Assembly: GCF_901000735.1 (NCBI RefSeq)
Contig: NC_081549.1
Location: 4,951,416-5,015,415, forward strand
Source of the DNA: Corylus avellana
Taxonomy: Eukaryota > Streptophyta > Magnoliopsida > Fagales > Betulaceae
Direction: 5' to 3'
DNA length: 64,000 bases
Below the pieces are notes generated by a model. It was not told the origin of the DNA and did no database searches. It saw only the letters and a list, made by a program, of their open reading frames with translations. Below are positions 11,157 to 24,053 of this stretch, one piece after another; position 1 is the stretch's first letter, and each line of letters begins with the position of its first letter. The position numbers and the translations under genes were made by a program.

Positions 11157-13223
11157 TGTACAATTTAAGTGGCTTTTAACAAGAAGTTAGTAGGTAATGG
11201 TGCTTACATAATCAAGAATTTAGGAAGATTATACAAAATTCAATAGAATCAATCATCTATTCTGAAAAGTCGTGATTAGCCCCAATCTTTTTCTTATAAG
11301 AGAAAATCTCAATGTTATCTCTTAGAATTCAGGCTATAAATTTTCAACCAAAACATCATAGTTATAATGACCAAAATCCAAAAAAGCATGAAACAAATCT
11401 ACAAAAAGATTTTGACCACGAAGCGAAAACTTTTAAAGAACTATTCAAAAGAAAAATCATTTTGAGAACCAACCAAGCCCAAAAAAGTATGTCACTTGCT
11501 TATTGTGCATCTTTGATCAATCGTACATCAATTATATGATTGATCGAACTCTCAAGAATATGTATGGAGATTTCTCACATTGGTTAGACCGCTTTGGAGT
11601 CAGTCAATAGTACAGCAATCAAAGTTTTTTATTTTATTAAACTGACATTTATGCCGACTCAAACCTAACTTTAGAATTTATCAGTAAAATAAATCTATAT
11701 TGTATGGTAATAAGAAATAAGCTTTCATTTGGGTTGAATATTAGCTATAATTGAAGCAGTAAAAGATGCATGGTTGATTATATTATTCAGGAACAAGAAG
11801 GCCAATTGAAAACGTATCCTAATAATAATTAAAAATAATAAAAATAAACGAATTAAATATATATTTAACACCTACATGAATCGGCCCAGTTGGGGACGTT
11901 GCCAGTTCCTCAAGGGCAATATTTTAAGGTTTATTCAAAATGTTATTATTGTGTGATTATTTAACATAAAAGCTAAGGAAAAGCTTAATTTATATACTAT
12001 ATATATATAACGAAATTAAATTAAGTTACGTACTTTATCATGCACAATAATTGATGAAAAATATAAAATCGAAAAGAGAGAAATTAAGAGAGAGAGAGTG
12101 GACACACAGATTTACGTGGTTCGACAATTTGCCCACATCCACATAAAGGTAACTGTATTTTTTTACTTTTATTGATTCATGGTTACATCATACATATATA
12201 TATATATATAAAAAAAAAAACCTAAACCCTACTTGTACGAACTTATTAAGGAAATCCCGCTTTGTAAACGTCGTTGTTCACTCCACTCTCGTCTACTTAG
12301 CCTTCTACTAGTATTAATATGAGCCACTAGTTCCAACACATATGCTTAAAAAAGTTGCATCAACTAAATAAATAAATAAACTTTTTTCCTTTGGGCAAGT
12401 GGCAAGTAAACAGATGAGCCTCTCCTAAGAAAACCCTGAGAAAATTAATTAATAAATCTAAAAATTATTATCGTTTATCTAGCCGGGTGTTGCCTTGGCA
12501 GTTCGAACTTTACGATGACAGAAAGAATTCTCTTTTCTTTTTCTTTTTGTCAACATTTTTTATTGTTGAATTAAAAGACTAACAAAAATAAATCACTTTC
12601 AAGAATCAATATTAGTACAATAACAATTTATTAATTATTATCTCTAATGTTGTTAATAAGGATAGCTTATTAACTAAGGTAGTCTTCTTAAGTATACTAA
12701 GATTAAATGAAGGGAAGACGACACGACACGTACACGCAGGATTTCCACTTTGATCACCAAAATGCTCACAAATATTTCAATACGAGAAAACTCAAGAGAC
12801 ATGCATGTTTTAAAATTGAATTTGGAACTTTTGTGGAATCTACAAGGGGCTATTCATAGTCCTGTGCATTGACCCTTTGAAGGCTGAAAAGGGTGCTTAA
12901 AAATTAAAAATCTTCTAATTTAATATGACCAAAGACCACACCAACTCATGCATAGGAGCAACCTTTGTCTATTTTTTTATTATGTTTCCATGTTGCTCTT
13001 AACATTTTTTAAAAAAAAAGAAAAAAATAAAAAAAACAGCCAGAGATATGTTTTTTTTTTTTTTTTTGGTTGGAAATGAGGAAAAACTCTATTTAGGATT
13101 ATACTGCGTAAACCTTAAGCATTTTTGTTGTCGGGTATTCAAGTATCAGTTTAGTTAGGAGACTCGAATCTCAATTAGCAATGTAAGAAGTATACACATT
13201 TACTAGTTGGAACGACCCCAAAA

Positions 13224-13274
<51 letters not shown>

Positions 13275-14750
13275 ATATATATATATTTCTCCATTAAAAG
13301 AGAGGGATGCATTAATGGGGGGACACATTAAATGGATTGAGCTCGTACTTGTGAGCAATCTATGCATAATCAAGAGCTTAAGTACTTGTTCAAATTTTTT
13401 GAACAAAAATAAGACAGTTTTTTTAACTTTTTTTAATTTTATTTTGGAGAATATATATAATTGAAATCCCTAATCTCATAAAATGTGCATTCATATATGA
13501 GGCAAAACTTCCAAATTATCATACCCCCCAAAAAAAAAAAAATCTCAAAAGTATTTTTGTTTAGAGAAAAATCAATTTTTTTTGAATGTCAAAAATTAAA
13601 AAAAAAAAGTGAAATTCATATTAGTAGGGGACTAAATACAGCAATGTTCCAAAAATTGGATGACCACTAAAACTAAAACTAAAAATGTTATTTGATTCTG
13701 TTACACCTTATAATGATTTTGGGAAATTTTATTATTAGATTGTTAACTACTAAATGATTGAACCAATCAATCTGTGAATCAAACAAGTCATAGAATCTCT
13801 ACATTAGTTTTTATTTATTTATTTTTTGAATGTTTTCCTTTAACAAAGTATTAAATTCACGAATATTAAAAATTCCAATTCGAACTTTATAATTAATTAT
13901 TTTACCCTTTATTTAACCAACTAGAATAAAGACCTCTCCTAATATTAATTTCATCACTTTAACTATGCAAATGTGAAAAATAAATCAAATATATCTCTAA
14001 AGATATTTATGAATAGTCTAATTTTGATTGAAATCAAACCTCTCCATTTTTTTTTTGTTGGTTAGTGAAATTATTTGAGTTACAAAACATTGAAACATTG
14101 GTGATACGGTTAGTATCCATTGATAAAGATAGAAAGGGCAAATTCTAGCACACAATCAAATGAAAAATCAAACTACTGAATGGGATCAACTTCTTCTTTG
14201 GTTAGTCTAAACTAATAACAACTCGTATCTTCCCGAAATAGAAAAATATCTGGTTATTGATTACTTCACCAAATGAGTAAATAAGATCATGAAAATGAGA
14301 AGTTTTGTTCAAGTTTGAATTATGTCGAGTCTAGATATTGGCATAAAATTATATAATGTCAATCTTAATCTAATCTATTTAATTAAACATGTTGGGTACA
14401 TATTATATTTACGAGCTGTATAAAAAATTGTCAATCGTAAAATTATATGTCGAGTTCGGGTTATGTTAAGAATATCGCATGTATGATTTCTCATATCATA
14501 TAAAGAATTGAGAACCTTACGTATGACTCAAGTAGCTATAAAAAAAAAATTAAAGTGAAAAAAAGAAAAGAAAAAAAAGCAAACCAAAGAGAACTTTTTA
14601 AATTTTATTTTTTATTTATTAGTTTGAGGAAAGAAAGAAAAAGACAAGGGAAAGAGCATATAGAGAGGCATGCATGCACCGAACTAGTTGAGCTTTACAC
14701 TCCAATTGATCCAACAAGACATGAACGAGGCACCAGAGTGTCTTAACTCT
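11157..14750. other. AT-rich intergenic DNA with simple repeats
   Basis: No gene supported. At 12080-12170 there is a retroelement-like phrase, ATTTACGTGGTTCGACAATT, of a kind common in dispersed plant repeats; its ends are not visible. A TA microsatellite lies at 13227-13287 and a shorter one near 12196-12210. Confidence 0.45.
13227..13287. repeat. (TA)n microsatellite
   Basis: About 60 bases of TA dinucleotides with one phase break near 13262. Confidence 0.95.
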
Positions 14751-16019
14751 TAAAAACCCAAACAACCCACCACAATCCCAATCCTACGTAAAACTTTTTC
14801 CCTTTCCTTTCCTGACCGTCAATCTTTCACTCCAGATTTCCCCAAATCTTTCTCTAAGATCCGACCGTCCGTGGTCCATCTTATCCAAACATAATTCGCC
14901 CGTCTGACCCACACTCTTTGGTCCCCCGCATGATGCACAAGCTCAACACCCCCCACGTTTTAATACATTTTATTTTCTTTCACTTTTTTTTTAGTCAACT
15001 GGGGCGGCTACAAAAATATGTTTTATTTATTATTATTATTTTTTTCCCCTGAAGATGTCAATTATATAATTTTTCTCTTTCTTTTTTTAATTAATTAAAC
15101 AATCATTTCACCGTTTTCTGTGTCGTTGGTGCTCCACGCTTTTTCTCCCTCTTCAGTCTTCCCCCTCCCCCCTCCTTGTGATTTGACGCCAACAATTAAC
15201 CAGAATTGAATAGAGCCTCAGGTCCGCTTCCGTACTCTTGAAACCAACGGTCCCGATCTCTCTGATTGGCGGACGCCAGCACCTTATTCCAATCCAGTTT
15301 ATTCGCTCCCTCGCGCACGACCTGCTCCTCCGGTCACCCTAACCCGCTCCTCGTACCTTTTCACCTTCCACACCGGTTTCGAGGGGACTTCCAAAGTGTG
15401 TGTGGGATTGCGTTAATTAATTCCACCTGTTTTGTCAGGACAACCAGCTCAGGCTAACGTGTCAGAAACCCATTCGCTGCCATTGGCTAATCTATCTCTT
15501 TTTGTTTGACAAAGCCGATGAAAACTGTAATAAGGATGCACTGGAATATTGCTACCTTTGAAAATTTAACATTCATCTGGAGTGAATTTAGGTTGAATTT
15601 ACATGGAATTTGACCCAACCACGGGGTTAAATTATTACACGAGTGTCCGGCTCGTGTAGTTCCTTTCTATTCTATGTAACAACCAACGGTGCAACGAGTC
15701 TTTGCCACATCAGCCCGCAATTGCGTGTGTAGCTAGACCACCTATGTCAGAATGACCTATTTAGCCTCATCATATTACGTGGCGCGATGCTATTGAGCAA
15801 CAAAAAAGTAGAAGGTACAGCACAGGAATATCCAAACCCGTGCTCAGTGCGTTTGCTTTTTTTGATTTTGATTTTCTCTTCCTCCGATAGGATGGGCGAT
15901 ATAATCAAACCCAAAATATTAAAAAAAAAAAAGAAAAAGAAAAAAGCATATAACTTAATCTCTTTTTAAAATTAGTTTAATTAATTAATTAATTAATTAT
16001 TTTCCCAAGAAAGAAGTCG
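14751..16019 (+). promoter_or_regulatory. Probable promoter region of the OXS2-like gene
   Basis: From about 14760 the composition shifts from AT-rich repeats to pyrimidine-rich, CG-containing DNA, as in plant promoters upstream of transcribed leaders. CT-rich stretches at 15130-15180 and about 15870-15890 fit. No transcription start can be fixed from sequence alone. Confidence 0.4.
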
Positions 16020-17737
16020 AACATAGGAATTGGAGATGAAAGAAGAAGAACTAGCAGCTCTCTCCGTTTCTCTCTGCTTTTCCTCACAACTTTCTCGCTC
16101 CGATAAAATTTCCCGCAGATTTTCTCGGACTTCAAACACTCACTCTCCAAGCTCTTAGATCTGCTTCACAACTCAACTCAATGGCGCTTGTTTTACTTCC
16201 GTAACTGGAAATAAAGAAAAATCTGGTAAGATTCGCTCTAAGAAGAACCTCTACACTAATAGATTGCTTTTGGACTTTGCTTCGTGTTGTTGAACTCGAT
16301 CTCTCTTTCTCTCTCTCTCTCTCTCTAGGGGTCTGAATCCGTGTGGTAAGGAAAAGTGTCTGATCACATGGAGGAAGATTTTGTTTTTTAAAGAGAGATT
16401 TCCTTGTTTTGGTTTTTGCAAACTTTCAAAGTTTTGGCTAAAAGTAGTTGAAGATTTGCTTCGAATCGGAGTTCATGTGCGTCTGATCCGTGCTACGGTG
16501 CTTCGAAACTCTATGATTATATTGGTTGCCATGACTGTGATTGTTGTTTCTCACATGCGTTTTCATTAATTATTCGTAATTAATTTTTTTCTTTCTCCTC
16601 CATTTCTTTTTCCAAATGTCTTTTCTTTTTTTCTTTTTTTTCTTCTAGTAAAAATTTTGTTGGAGATAATGGCTGTTGGATGACTTGCAAGAAGATGGTT
16701 GCGGCGATTGTTGCTTTGATCCTCACCGTCTGATGGATTATTTTCTTTTATTCTGGGTATTTTGTTTTGTGTTTTGTGTTTTTTAGTTTTTTTGGTTTTG
16801 TTGACTCTTCCCGGTTGCCTAGAAAACGGGGAGTCGATAGAGGATATTAATTTGTCTTTTATGTTGTTTTGGTCGCTTTAGTTTGTAATCAAAAACATTG
16901 TTTTTGGTCTTGGCTTGGGTCCTAAACAATGAAAAACCCAAGTGTTGAAATTTATTCTCTTTATTCACCCCCCTTACAAAAATTCATTTTCTTTACTTCT
17001 TCTGCCATTTCTCAGAAGCCAAATATAGAACATTTTTCCGCTATTGTTTTTGGCGTAGTCTTTCATTTCAATTAATGTGAGTATACCGGTTGTAAGAAAC
17101 TAGGAGGAAAACAGCAAATTTTTAGGTCAACTCTACTGAAGAAAGTAAAATTATCTACCATATCTTACCGTTTGGGGAATCTAAACAAAATATATCAAGA
17201 AAATTCGGAAACCGGGATTCAGATGTTCTCTAACTCACTATGAAAAGTACACCCATTGAATTTTCTGCGCTCTATTGTACCTTGGTTGGATGTTTTTCTT
17301 GCCCTGTTATCTTTTTGGTTGAAAGTCATTTGTAGGATGAGTTCGGTATGAAATTAAAATCATAATCTGCATCTCCCGGATTATCTAACTGAAATTTGAT
17401 TACCTTATTTACTTGGATTCTTTTTCATTTAATTGTTTCACTGTCCAAAACTGGTACAGAGTCCTCATCTACAACTGGTTTGTATATTTAAACGCTATTT
17501 TCTGCCTATCCTCCTCATACACATCCGTGAACTCTTACAGGCCTAGTCGTAGATCTGTTGGTTTCTTGTGGTTCTGATTAAATTTTTTCATACTTAGTGA
17601 AAGCCTAACATAGTATTTTCAAGCGGTTTACACGTAGATTTCACGTACAGATATATCTATTATATTTTGGAGCTTATTGGATTGAATAAATGCTTATCAT
17701 AACTATGATTCTTATGGTTGTTAATATTTGTTTTCAG
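16020..17737 (+). promoter_or_regulatory. 5' leader exon and long leader intron of the OXS2-like gene
   Basis: A CT-rich non-coding exon ends at AATCTG|GTAAG (16225|16226). The intron runs to TTTTCAG at 17737, about 1.5 kb, and carries a CT microsatellite at about 16306-16327. A long leader intron directly before the start region is frequent in regulatory plant genes and can raise or shape expression. Splice sites are inferred from consensus. Confidence 0.6.
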
Positions 17738-17756
17738 ATGTCTTGCAAATGAAAGT

Positions 17757-17843
17757 ATGTGCTGTGGATCAGAGTCCTTAAAACCCAGATTTTCTCCGGT
17801 ATCAGTTCCTATTTCCATTACAAAAGTAGAACCTCCAACGTAG
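17757..17843 (+). other. 28-codon upstream frame resembling the displaced OXS2 N-terminus
   Basis: ATG at 17757 opens a 28-residue frame starting [10 protein letters not shown] and ending in TAG at 17841-17843, two bases before the main ATG at 17846. Arabidopsis OXS2, from memory, begins MCCGSD and reads in frame into MNHLTVETED, so this may be the genuine first exon put out of frame by a one-base loss or two-base gain. Two shorter upstream frames precede it (17738-17752 and 17749-17781). If the sequence is right, all three act as upstream frames that could limit translation. Confidence 0.6.
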
Positions 17844-17845
17844 AA

Positions 17846-19954
17846 ATGAACCACTTGACTGTTCAAACGGAAGATACTTTTGCAAGTTTGCTTGAACTTG
17901 CAGCTAACAATGACATCGAGGGCTTCAAAAGATCTATTGAGCGTGATCCTTCCTGTATTGATGAGATTGGTCTATGGTATGGTCGGAAGAAGGGCTCAAA
18001 GCAGATGGTTAATGAGCATAGAACACCTCTGATGGTTGCTGCTACATATGGCAGCATTGATGTCATGAAGCTGATAATTTCTCTGTCAGATGCTGATGTA
18101 AATCGGCCCTGCAGTCTTGATAAAAGCACTGCCCTTCACTGTGCTGCTTCAGGTGGGGCTGTAAATGCTGTTGAGGCTGTGAATTTGCTTTTAGCGTCAG
18201 GAGCCAATCCAAACTTGGTAGATGCCAATGGTCACCGTCCTATTGATGTTATCGTTGTTTCTCCTAAGCTCCAAGATATCAAATCGACTCTGGAAGATCT
18301 CCTTAAAACTAATGGTGTTGACATTGAACACAATCTGACAGTCTTAACGGGCAATTTGAGTTCGAATTCTCCACCTCTTTCATCTTCCCCAGAGAATGGG
18401 TCCCCATCTGCTTCAGATTTTATTTCTTCACCAACAAAGATGAAGTTTAGGGATCTCCCTGTTCCATCTGCATCAGAGAAGAAAGAATACCCTGTTGACC
18501 CATCTCTTCCTGATATCAAGAACAGCATCTATTCAACTGATGAATTCCGAATGTATTCATTCAAAGTGCGCCCTTGTTCACGTGCCTACTCTCATGATTG
18601 GACTGAGTGCCCGTTTGTTCATCCAGGGGAAAATGCTCGAAGAAGGGATCCCAGGAAGTACCATTATAGCTGTGTCCCTTGTCCAGATTTTCGGAAGGGG
18701 GCTTGTAGACGTGGAGATATGTGTGAGTATGCTCATGGGGTTTTTGAGTGCTGGCTGCACCCTGCTCAATACCGAACCCGGCTTTGCAAGGATGGTACCA
18801 ATTGCGCGAGGAGAGTCTGCTTTTTTGCTCACACCACTGAGGAACTCCGTCCATTATATGTCTCTACTGGTTCTGCTGTTCCCTCTCCTCGCTCAAGTAC
18901 TTCTGGTGCCACTGCCATGGATTTTGCTGCAGCCATGAGCCTCCTACCTGGCTCCCCTTCATCGGTATCTGTCATGTCACCTACACCATTCACTCCACCC
19001 ATGTCTCCATCAGCTAATGGCATGTCCCACTCAGCTTGGCCCCAACCAAATGTCCCAGCCTTGCATCTACCAGGAAGCAATTTTCAATCCAGTCGATTGA
19101 GATCTTCCCTTAATGCAAGAGACATTCCTGTAGAGGACTTCGATATGTTGTCAGATTTTGATATGCCACAACAGCAGCTCTTCAATGAAGCTTGCATCTC
19201 TCAAGCATCTATGAATTCTAATTCTTTGAACCGTTCTGGTCGGTTTAAAACCCTAACCCCTTCAAATCTTGATGATCTATTTTCTGCTGAGAGCTTATCT
19301 CCTCGGTATACTGATCAAGCATTGGCTTCAGCTGTTTTCTCTCCGACACACAAATCAGCAGTCCTCAATCAATTTCAGCAGCAGCAGCAGGGCATGTTGT
19401 CACCGATCAATACTAACTTCTCCCCTAAAAATGTTGATCACCCTTTATTGCAGGCCTCTTTTGGGGTTCCATCCTCAGGGAGGATGTCTCCGCGAAATGT
19501 GGAACCTATCTCGCCAATGAGCTCTCGGGTTTCCATGTTAGCTCAAATTGAGAAGCAGCAACAGTTTCGCAGCCTCAGCTCACGGGAACTTGGCTCCAAC
19601 TCTGCTTCCATTGTTGGGTCCCCTGTAAATTCTTGGTCAAAATGGGGATCCTCCAATGGGAAGCCAGATTGGGCTGTAAGTACAGATGAATTTGGTAAGC
19701 TCCGCAGGTCGTCGTCATTTGAGCTTGGGAACAATGGAGAGGAGCCAGATCTATCATGGGTTCAGTCACTTGTCAAAGAATCTCCAACTGATGTCAAAGA
19801 AAAGCTAGGAACACACGTCTCAGGTGTTTCAGCTGCTGCATCCTCCAGTGAGGGTTCAAATATGAACCCCCAAATTGAATCGGTCGATCACGCTGTGTTG
19901 GGAGCTTGGCTTGAACAAATGCAGCTTGATCATCTTGTGGCTCAGCAGAATTGA
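17846..19954 (+). CDS. OXS2: Ankyrin and arginine-rich tandem CCCH zinc-finger protein (OXS2/C3H30-like)
   Basis: 702 residues from the first in-frame ATG ([10 protein letters not shown]); the frame is open upstream but has no earlier ATG. Ankyrin repeats span about residues 58-130 ([29 protein letters not shown]). The plant RR-type tandem finger follows: C279-x7-C287-x5-C293-x3-H297 and C314-x5-C320-x4-C325-x3-H329, with the conserved lead-in [20 protein letters not shown] at about 232-251. The long Ser/Pro/Gln-rich C-terminal half ends [15 protein letters not shown], the family's usual terminus. Arabidopsis OXS2 (At2g41900) is a stress-responsive regulator reported to shuttle between cytoplasm and nucleus; the RR-finger family binds RNA or DNA. 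The coding part is a single exon after a leader intron. The length is close to the Arabidopsis protein except for the missing N-terminal piece of about 30 residues (see 17757-17843). Confidence 0.92.
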   Translation: MNHLTVQTEDTFASLLELAANNDIEGFKRSIERDPSCIDEIGLWYGRKKGSKQMVNEHRTPLMVAATYGSIDVMKLIISLSDADVNRPCSLDKSTALHCAASGGAVNAVEAVNLLLASGANPNLVDANGHRPIDVIVVSPKLQDIKSTLEDLLKTNGVDIEHNLTVLTGNLSSNSPPLSSSPENGSPSASDFISSPTKMKFRDLPVPSASEKKEYPVDPSLPDIKNSIYSTDEFRMYSFKVRPCSRAYSHDWTECPFVHPGENARRRDPRKYHYSCVPCPDFRKGACRRGDMCEYAHGVFECWLHPAQYRTRLCKDGTNCARRVCFFAHTTEELRPLYVSTGSAVPSPRSSTSGATAMDFAAAMSLLPGSPSSVSVMSPTPFTPPMSPSANGMSHSAWPQPNVPALHLPGSNFQSSRLRSSLNARDIPVEDFDMLSDFDMPQQQLFNEACISQASMNSNSLNRSGRFKTLTPSNLDDLFSAESLSPRYTDQALASAVFSPTHKSAVLNQFQQQQQGMLSPINTNFSPKNVDHPLLQASFGVPSSGRMSPRNVEPISPMSSRVSMLAQIEKQQQFRSLSSRELGSNSASIVGSPVNSWSKWGSSNGKPDWAVSTDEFGKLRRSSSFELGNNGEEPDLSWVQSLVKESPTDVKEKLGTHVSGVSAAASSSEGSNMNPQIESVDHAVLGAWLEQMQLDHLVAQQN

Positions 19955-20470
19955 AATCATTTTCACTGAGCCCTGAGGTAGTTAACAACAGAAAGGTTTT
20001 GGTAAATAACATATGCCTTTTCCAGATTTTGTTGGCGGTGAGTGTGAGAAGAAGGTAACAGTAACAAAAGAAGAAAGCAAGGGAGAAAGTCGTTTGAAAA
20101 AAAGAAAAAAGAAAACAAGATTCATTTTCACCATTCATTACAATAGAAGTTAGATAGGGTGAGAATCCCTCTGGGTTACAACATTCAGAAAAATGAACCC
20201 AGTCTAGGTGTTTTTGCCTTTTTGGGCGTCCAATATTTTCAAATTTTAGGATTATATTACTGTCATTTTTTTCCCCTCAAGAGTACCATGTTCAGTTAGA
20301 ATGAAACTCAGATCTTTAAGTTCTCATCTGTACAATGTTTGGTCTGGTCCAATTTTTTGGCGTTAAAGAGCAGAGGATGTTGTTTCTGATGTGTCTTGGA
20401 GGCAATAACTAGCGTTCCAGTAAATGTGAACTGATAATAGGCTTATGAAGAAGTGATGATTCTATTCTAT
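19955..20470 (+). other. 3' untranslated region of the OXS2-like gene
   Basis: Non-coding DNA after the TGA, T-rich with several possible polyadenylation signals; the exact end is not visible. Confidence 0.45.
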
Positions 20471-20822
20471 TATAATGATGCGACATTCAGCTAAATCTTA
20501 CTGCTTTGTTTACTCCATTAACTTTTATGTTTTTCACTGCTTTCTATGTGGTTGCTTTTCCGTTTGTGGGTTTCATTTTGTTAATCGCGCTTATCTCTCT
20601 CTCTCTCTCTCTCTGAGTGGCTTATCAGGATGCCCTGGGGCCCTCCCCCAGCTGTGGTGGATTCCAAATCCTATTAGTGGGGTTATGTGGGATGTGGATA
20701 GGGAAAATCTATTGATATGGGTTCTCTGTATAGAACAAATCGGGTTCTGAGGTTGACTCTTTAATGCCTTTGAGTAATGGATCTTACTTCGAAGAGATAA
20801 CAATGGAGTATTATTCTTGATT
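20471..20822. other. Intergenic DNA with a CT microsatellite
   Basis: A (CT)n run at about 20593-20614; nothing else supported. Confidence 0.4.
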
Positions 20823-20990
20823 GAGTAATGATTTTTAGCACACTGACGTGCTTAAACAGTAAATCGGTGTTAAAATATTATTTTATTTTATTTTTATACT
20901 GTTCAAATACTATTTTAATAATATTTTATAATATCTTAACATCAGTGTGCTTACTGTTTAAGCACGCTGGTGTGCTAAAAATCACTACTG
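20823..20990. mobile_element. Mutator-like MITE (168 bp) with perfect 9-bp target duplication
   Basis: The left arm GTAATGATTTTTAGCACAC and the complement of the right arm, GTAGTGATTTTTAGCACAC, continue with CGTGCTTAAACAGTAA in both. The duplication TTCTTGATT is identical at 20814-20822 and 20991-20999. Nine bases points to the Mutator superfamily. The interior is AT-rich and non-coding. Confidence 0.85.
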
Positions 20991-20999
20991 TTCTTGATT

Positions 21000-22453
21000 T
21001 AATGTCTTTCACATTATGTCCTCACGTGGGTCTCATTGGGTGTGATCGACGGATTGGGTTCTATAGCAATTACGTTTCTGAATTGTTAATAATTTGGGCA
21101 AATAATGTGAAAAACTTTATATAGAACTTATCTGTTAGTACAAGTAGGCGGGCAACAAAAATTGATATCTTTATTACACTTTGGGGAGGGGTGAGATTCT
21201 GTTTTGTTGTGTGTTCTTGAAAATGAAGGGGATTCTGATATGGATGTTGAAGGGGTAAAAGAAAAAGAACTTCAAATTCTGAAAATAAAAAATCCTTTGC
21301 TTCATATTTTGCTTAGGAGACTTTCTTAGAAAGAGAGAGCAATCTAAGGTTATTTTGTCTAGATACTGTGTATTTTGGGGAAAAATATTTGGCTTATTAC
21401 AACTTTTCTAACATCTTTACAAATGCTGACATGGTAAATATCACTTATAGCTATGAGTTGTGAGGTTTGGGTATAATATTGAGTTGAAGTTACATTAGAT
21501 TTTAGGGTATTTTCTCTTCTTAAATTGCACGAGAAGAGAGGAAACAAAGAAAAGAAAAAGAAAAAGGGAGGGGAATGAGAAAAGTGGAGAAGACAACACA
21601 GAATGGCGGGTTCTTTGATGCAACGACATTGATGGGTGCTTTCATTCTATATTCTGTTGAAAGATGATACGAAAATGATGGCATTTTTGCCTTTTGCTCC
21701 TTGTTGCATGCGTCTGTATCTGTCAATAGATAAGGAAAGTAAAGAGGGAGATGGGATGAAAAGTTCGGCAACTTCTTTATTTGCCAATGTTTTCCCTCTT
21801 GGATCTTCACAAATTCACAATCAAAAGCTACTATTCAAAGGAGTGAGGCCCCTTCTTACTCACCTTTCGGTGCCTATGCTTGAGAGGCCAATTTTCTAGT
21901 CTACCAAATCCTAGAAAACAAACAACTTGGAGAGGAGAAAGATATATATATATATATATATATAAGTCCTACTGCATGCTGACTAGTGAAATTGGTGTCA
22001 TCCTACACTTCACTCGGTTGTTGAAGATGATTGATTTGGACTTGTAATGTAGACAAATGAACAGCAAGAGAGAAAAGTTGGCCAAAATTCTCTTTGGGTA
22101 TTATTCTTTTATCATAAAGGGATCAAGAAAAAGAACTTGGTCGACTCGTATTAGTTGTTCTTCCCCTTTTCTCCACTCACCCAAAACTTTCTTTTTTTTA
22201 AAAAAAAAAAAAGTTTCTAACAATTATTAAAAAAAAAAAAAAAAAAACTTGTTTTAACTTGAAAAATATTTATTAAATAATTAAATTCATTGTTATTATC
22301 ATCCGTTTAAGCTTTTTTTGTTAGATGTGAATTCAACAGGTATCAAAACTGAGGGTCTTGATTTTGAATCATGATTATATAGTTTATCTTCAATTTCAGT
22401 TAAATATTATGTGTGCGTGTTGGACTTCACTTGTAAGTGGGAGTTTAAGCCCA
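21000..22453. other. Intergenic DNA, no gene seen
   Basis: AT-rich, with a TA microsatellite at about 21942-21964 and poly(A) runs near 22200-22245. Short frames at 21520-21899 lie on both strands over the same DNA and show no motif. Confidence 0.45.
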
Positions 22454-22633
22454 GAGAAGTGCTAGAGAGCCAAAGAGTAGGAGCCAAAATTCTTTCCAAA
22501 CTGACGTGGAAAGAATTTTAAACACTCCAGACCGCTTGTTTAGAATTTTTTTTTTTTTTTTCATTTTAAAATTCTTGCTACATCAGTTTGAAAATAATTT
22601 TGGCTCATACTCTTTGGCTCTCTAGTACTTCTC
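22454..22633. mobile_element. Mutator-like MITE (180 bp) with perfect 9-bp target duplication
   Basis: The left arm GAGAAGTGCTAGAGAGCC and the complement of the right arm, GAGAAGTACTAGAGAGCC, extend inward as AAAGAGT..GAGCCAAAATT, roughly 55 bp per arm. The duplication TTAAGCCCA is perfect at 22445-22453 and 22634-22642. Non-coding. Confidence 0.87.
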
Positions 22634-22642
22634 TTAAGCCCA

Positions 22643-24053
22643 TATGTGAAGAAAAATATTATAATATTAATTAAACAATTAAATTTAATGTTTCATCCCG
22701 CTTAAATTTTTGGGATCATAGCAAGATTTTTACATTAATAAAATAGAATCTCCCTCTCTTACTTTTTGTTTATTTCTTTGGCACTCTTACTTATTTTCAA
22801 ATAGGCCCTCTCCCTCTATACCTGAAAATCAAAATGTTATTCATATAATTCAATCATACAAAATTATTGTACTAAATGACATGTAAGCTTTATTATCAAG
22901 TCAAATATCACCAAGGGCTTCAACTTTGCATAGTTGGTGTGCCAACCATGCCGATACATTATTTTGCAACTTTTGTCAAATTTCCTTTATCTATATGATA
23001 TTGCTCATACGAGAGAATAATATAATAGAGTAAGGCTTGCGTCCTGTGTCTTAACGTAAGCTGAGAGTATCACATAAATAATTAAGGACGCATGATACCC
23101 TAACTTGTGTCATATGCACACAGACACAAAATATAAAATAAAGTCGTGATAACGAGTATAAGAGTTTTTAACATATTGAGCTCGTAGTTAGGTGATAATG
23201 GTGTATAAAAGGAAAAACAAAGTTTTGATTGTAATTGCCTATGTATTGCCATATGGGGTTAGAAGCTTTTCAAACTCAGGCAAATTTTGTCGTTCAAAGT
23301 TCAAACCATCTGCCTCATACCTCGGCCATGGAAATGGCTTGGAGGAGTCGAAATCTATTGGCTTCTATGGTGTTAGATGGTAGGTTATGTAGCGTTCTTC
23401 ATGCAATTTTGCTTTCATAGATGTGTTAAATTATGCTGCTCAAACTCATACCAAATCAGATGGTGTTTGTCATCTTCATGGAATTATTTGCATTAAAAAC
23501 TAGTAATCTAGTAGGACAACCTCCAAATTGTGTTAGAGCAAATTCTTAGAGCATATGATTTTCACGTGCTGGTAGTAGATATGTCAATTTAATGGAATTG
23601 ATTGAAAATATTTTCTCTAACCCAATTTAAAAAAATAATAATAATAATTATCCGTAAAATAATGACCCTAGATTTACATTCTCATCCTAAAAAATGGAAC
23701 TCACATAATTATGACATCAGAATTTTCAGAAACATAAAAGATGGGGGTACGAAGTAGGTGTGGAGGTTAAAACTAAGACACCAAACAAGGACAGACCCAT
23801 TCCATGGTCAGAAACCAAAAATAAATAACTCTATTCGAAATTGGCCTAGAACAAAAAACAAAACAAAACCCATTATAAAAAATGTGTTCCAGGCAAAGTA
23901 TACTTTGGGAGATTTGCACTAACTAAATTACCACTATTTATTTAATTTAATAACTAAATTTTATTATTTTTTATAGTTTTGTTACAAAATATATTTGTTA
24001 GAGTGACATTTCATTTGTAAAGACAACAATATCGTCCTAAAAGAACTTGATTC
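22643..24053. other. Intergenic DNA, no gene seen
   Basis: AT-rich. A less AT-rich patch at 23230-23420 is open in two plus frames for about 60 codons each without known motifs; I do not call a gene. Confidence 0.4.

Noticed and set aside
9300..12420. GGGCAAGTGGC phrases at 9302 and 12394 as a separate repeat family
   Set aside because: Only about 25 bases are shared and no ends could be defined.
13207..13464. 85-codon frame with YIYI repeats
   Set aside because: Translation of a TA microsatellite.
17759..17845. Extension of the OXS2-like protein upstream of MNHLTV in the same frame
   Set aside because: The frame is open but has only a GTG at its start and no ATG; its residues do not resemble the family N-terminus, whereas the neighbouring frame does.
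18495..18938. 147-codon plus-strand frame
   Set aside because: Lies within the CCCH zinc-finger coding region in another frame.
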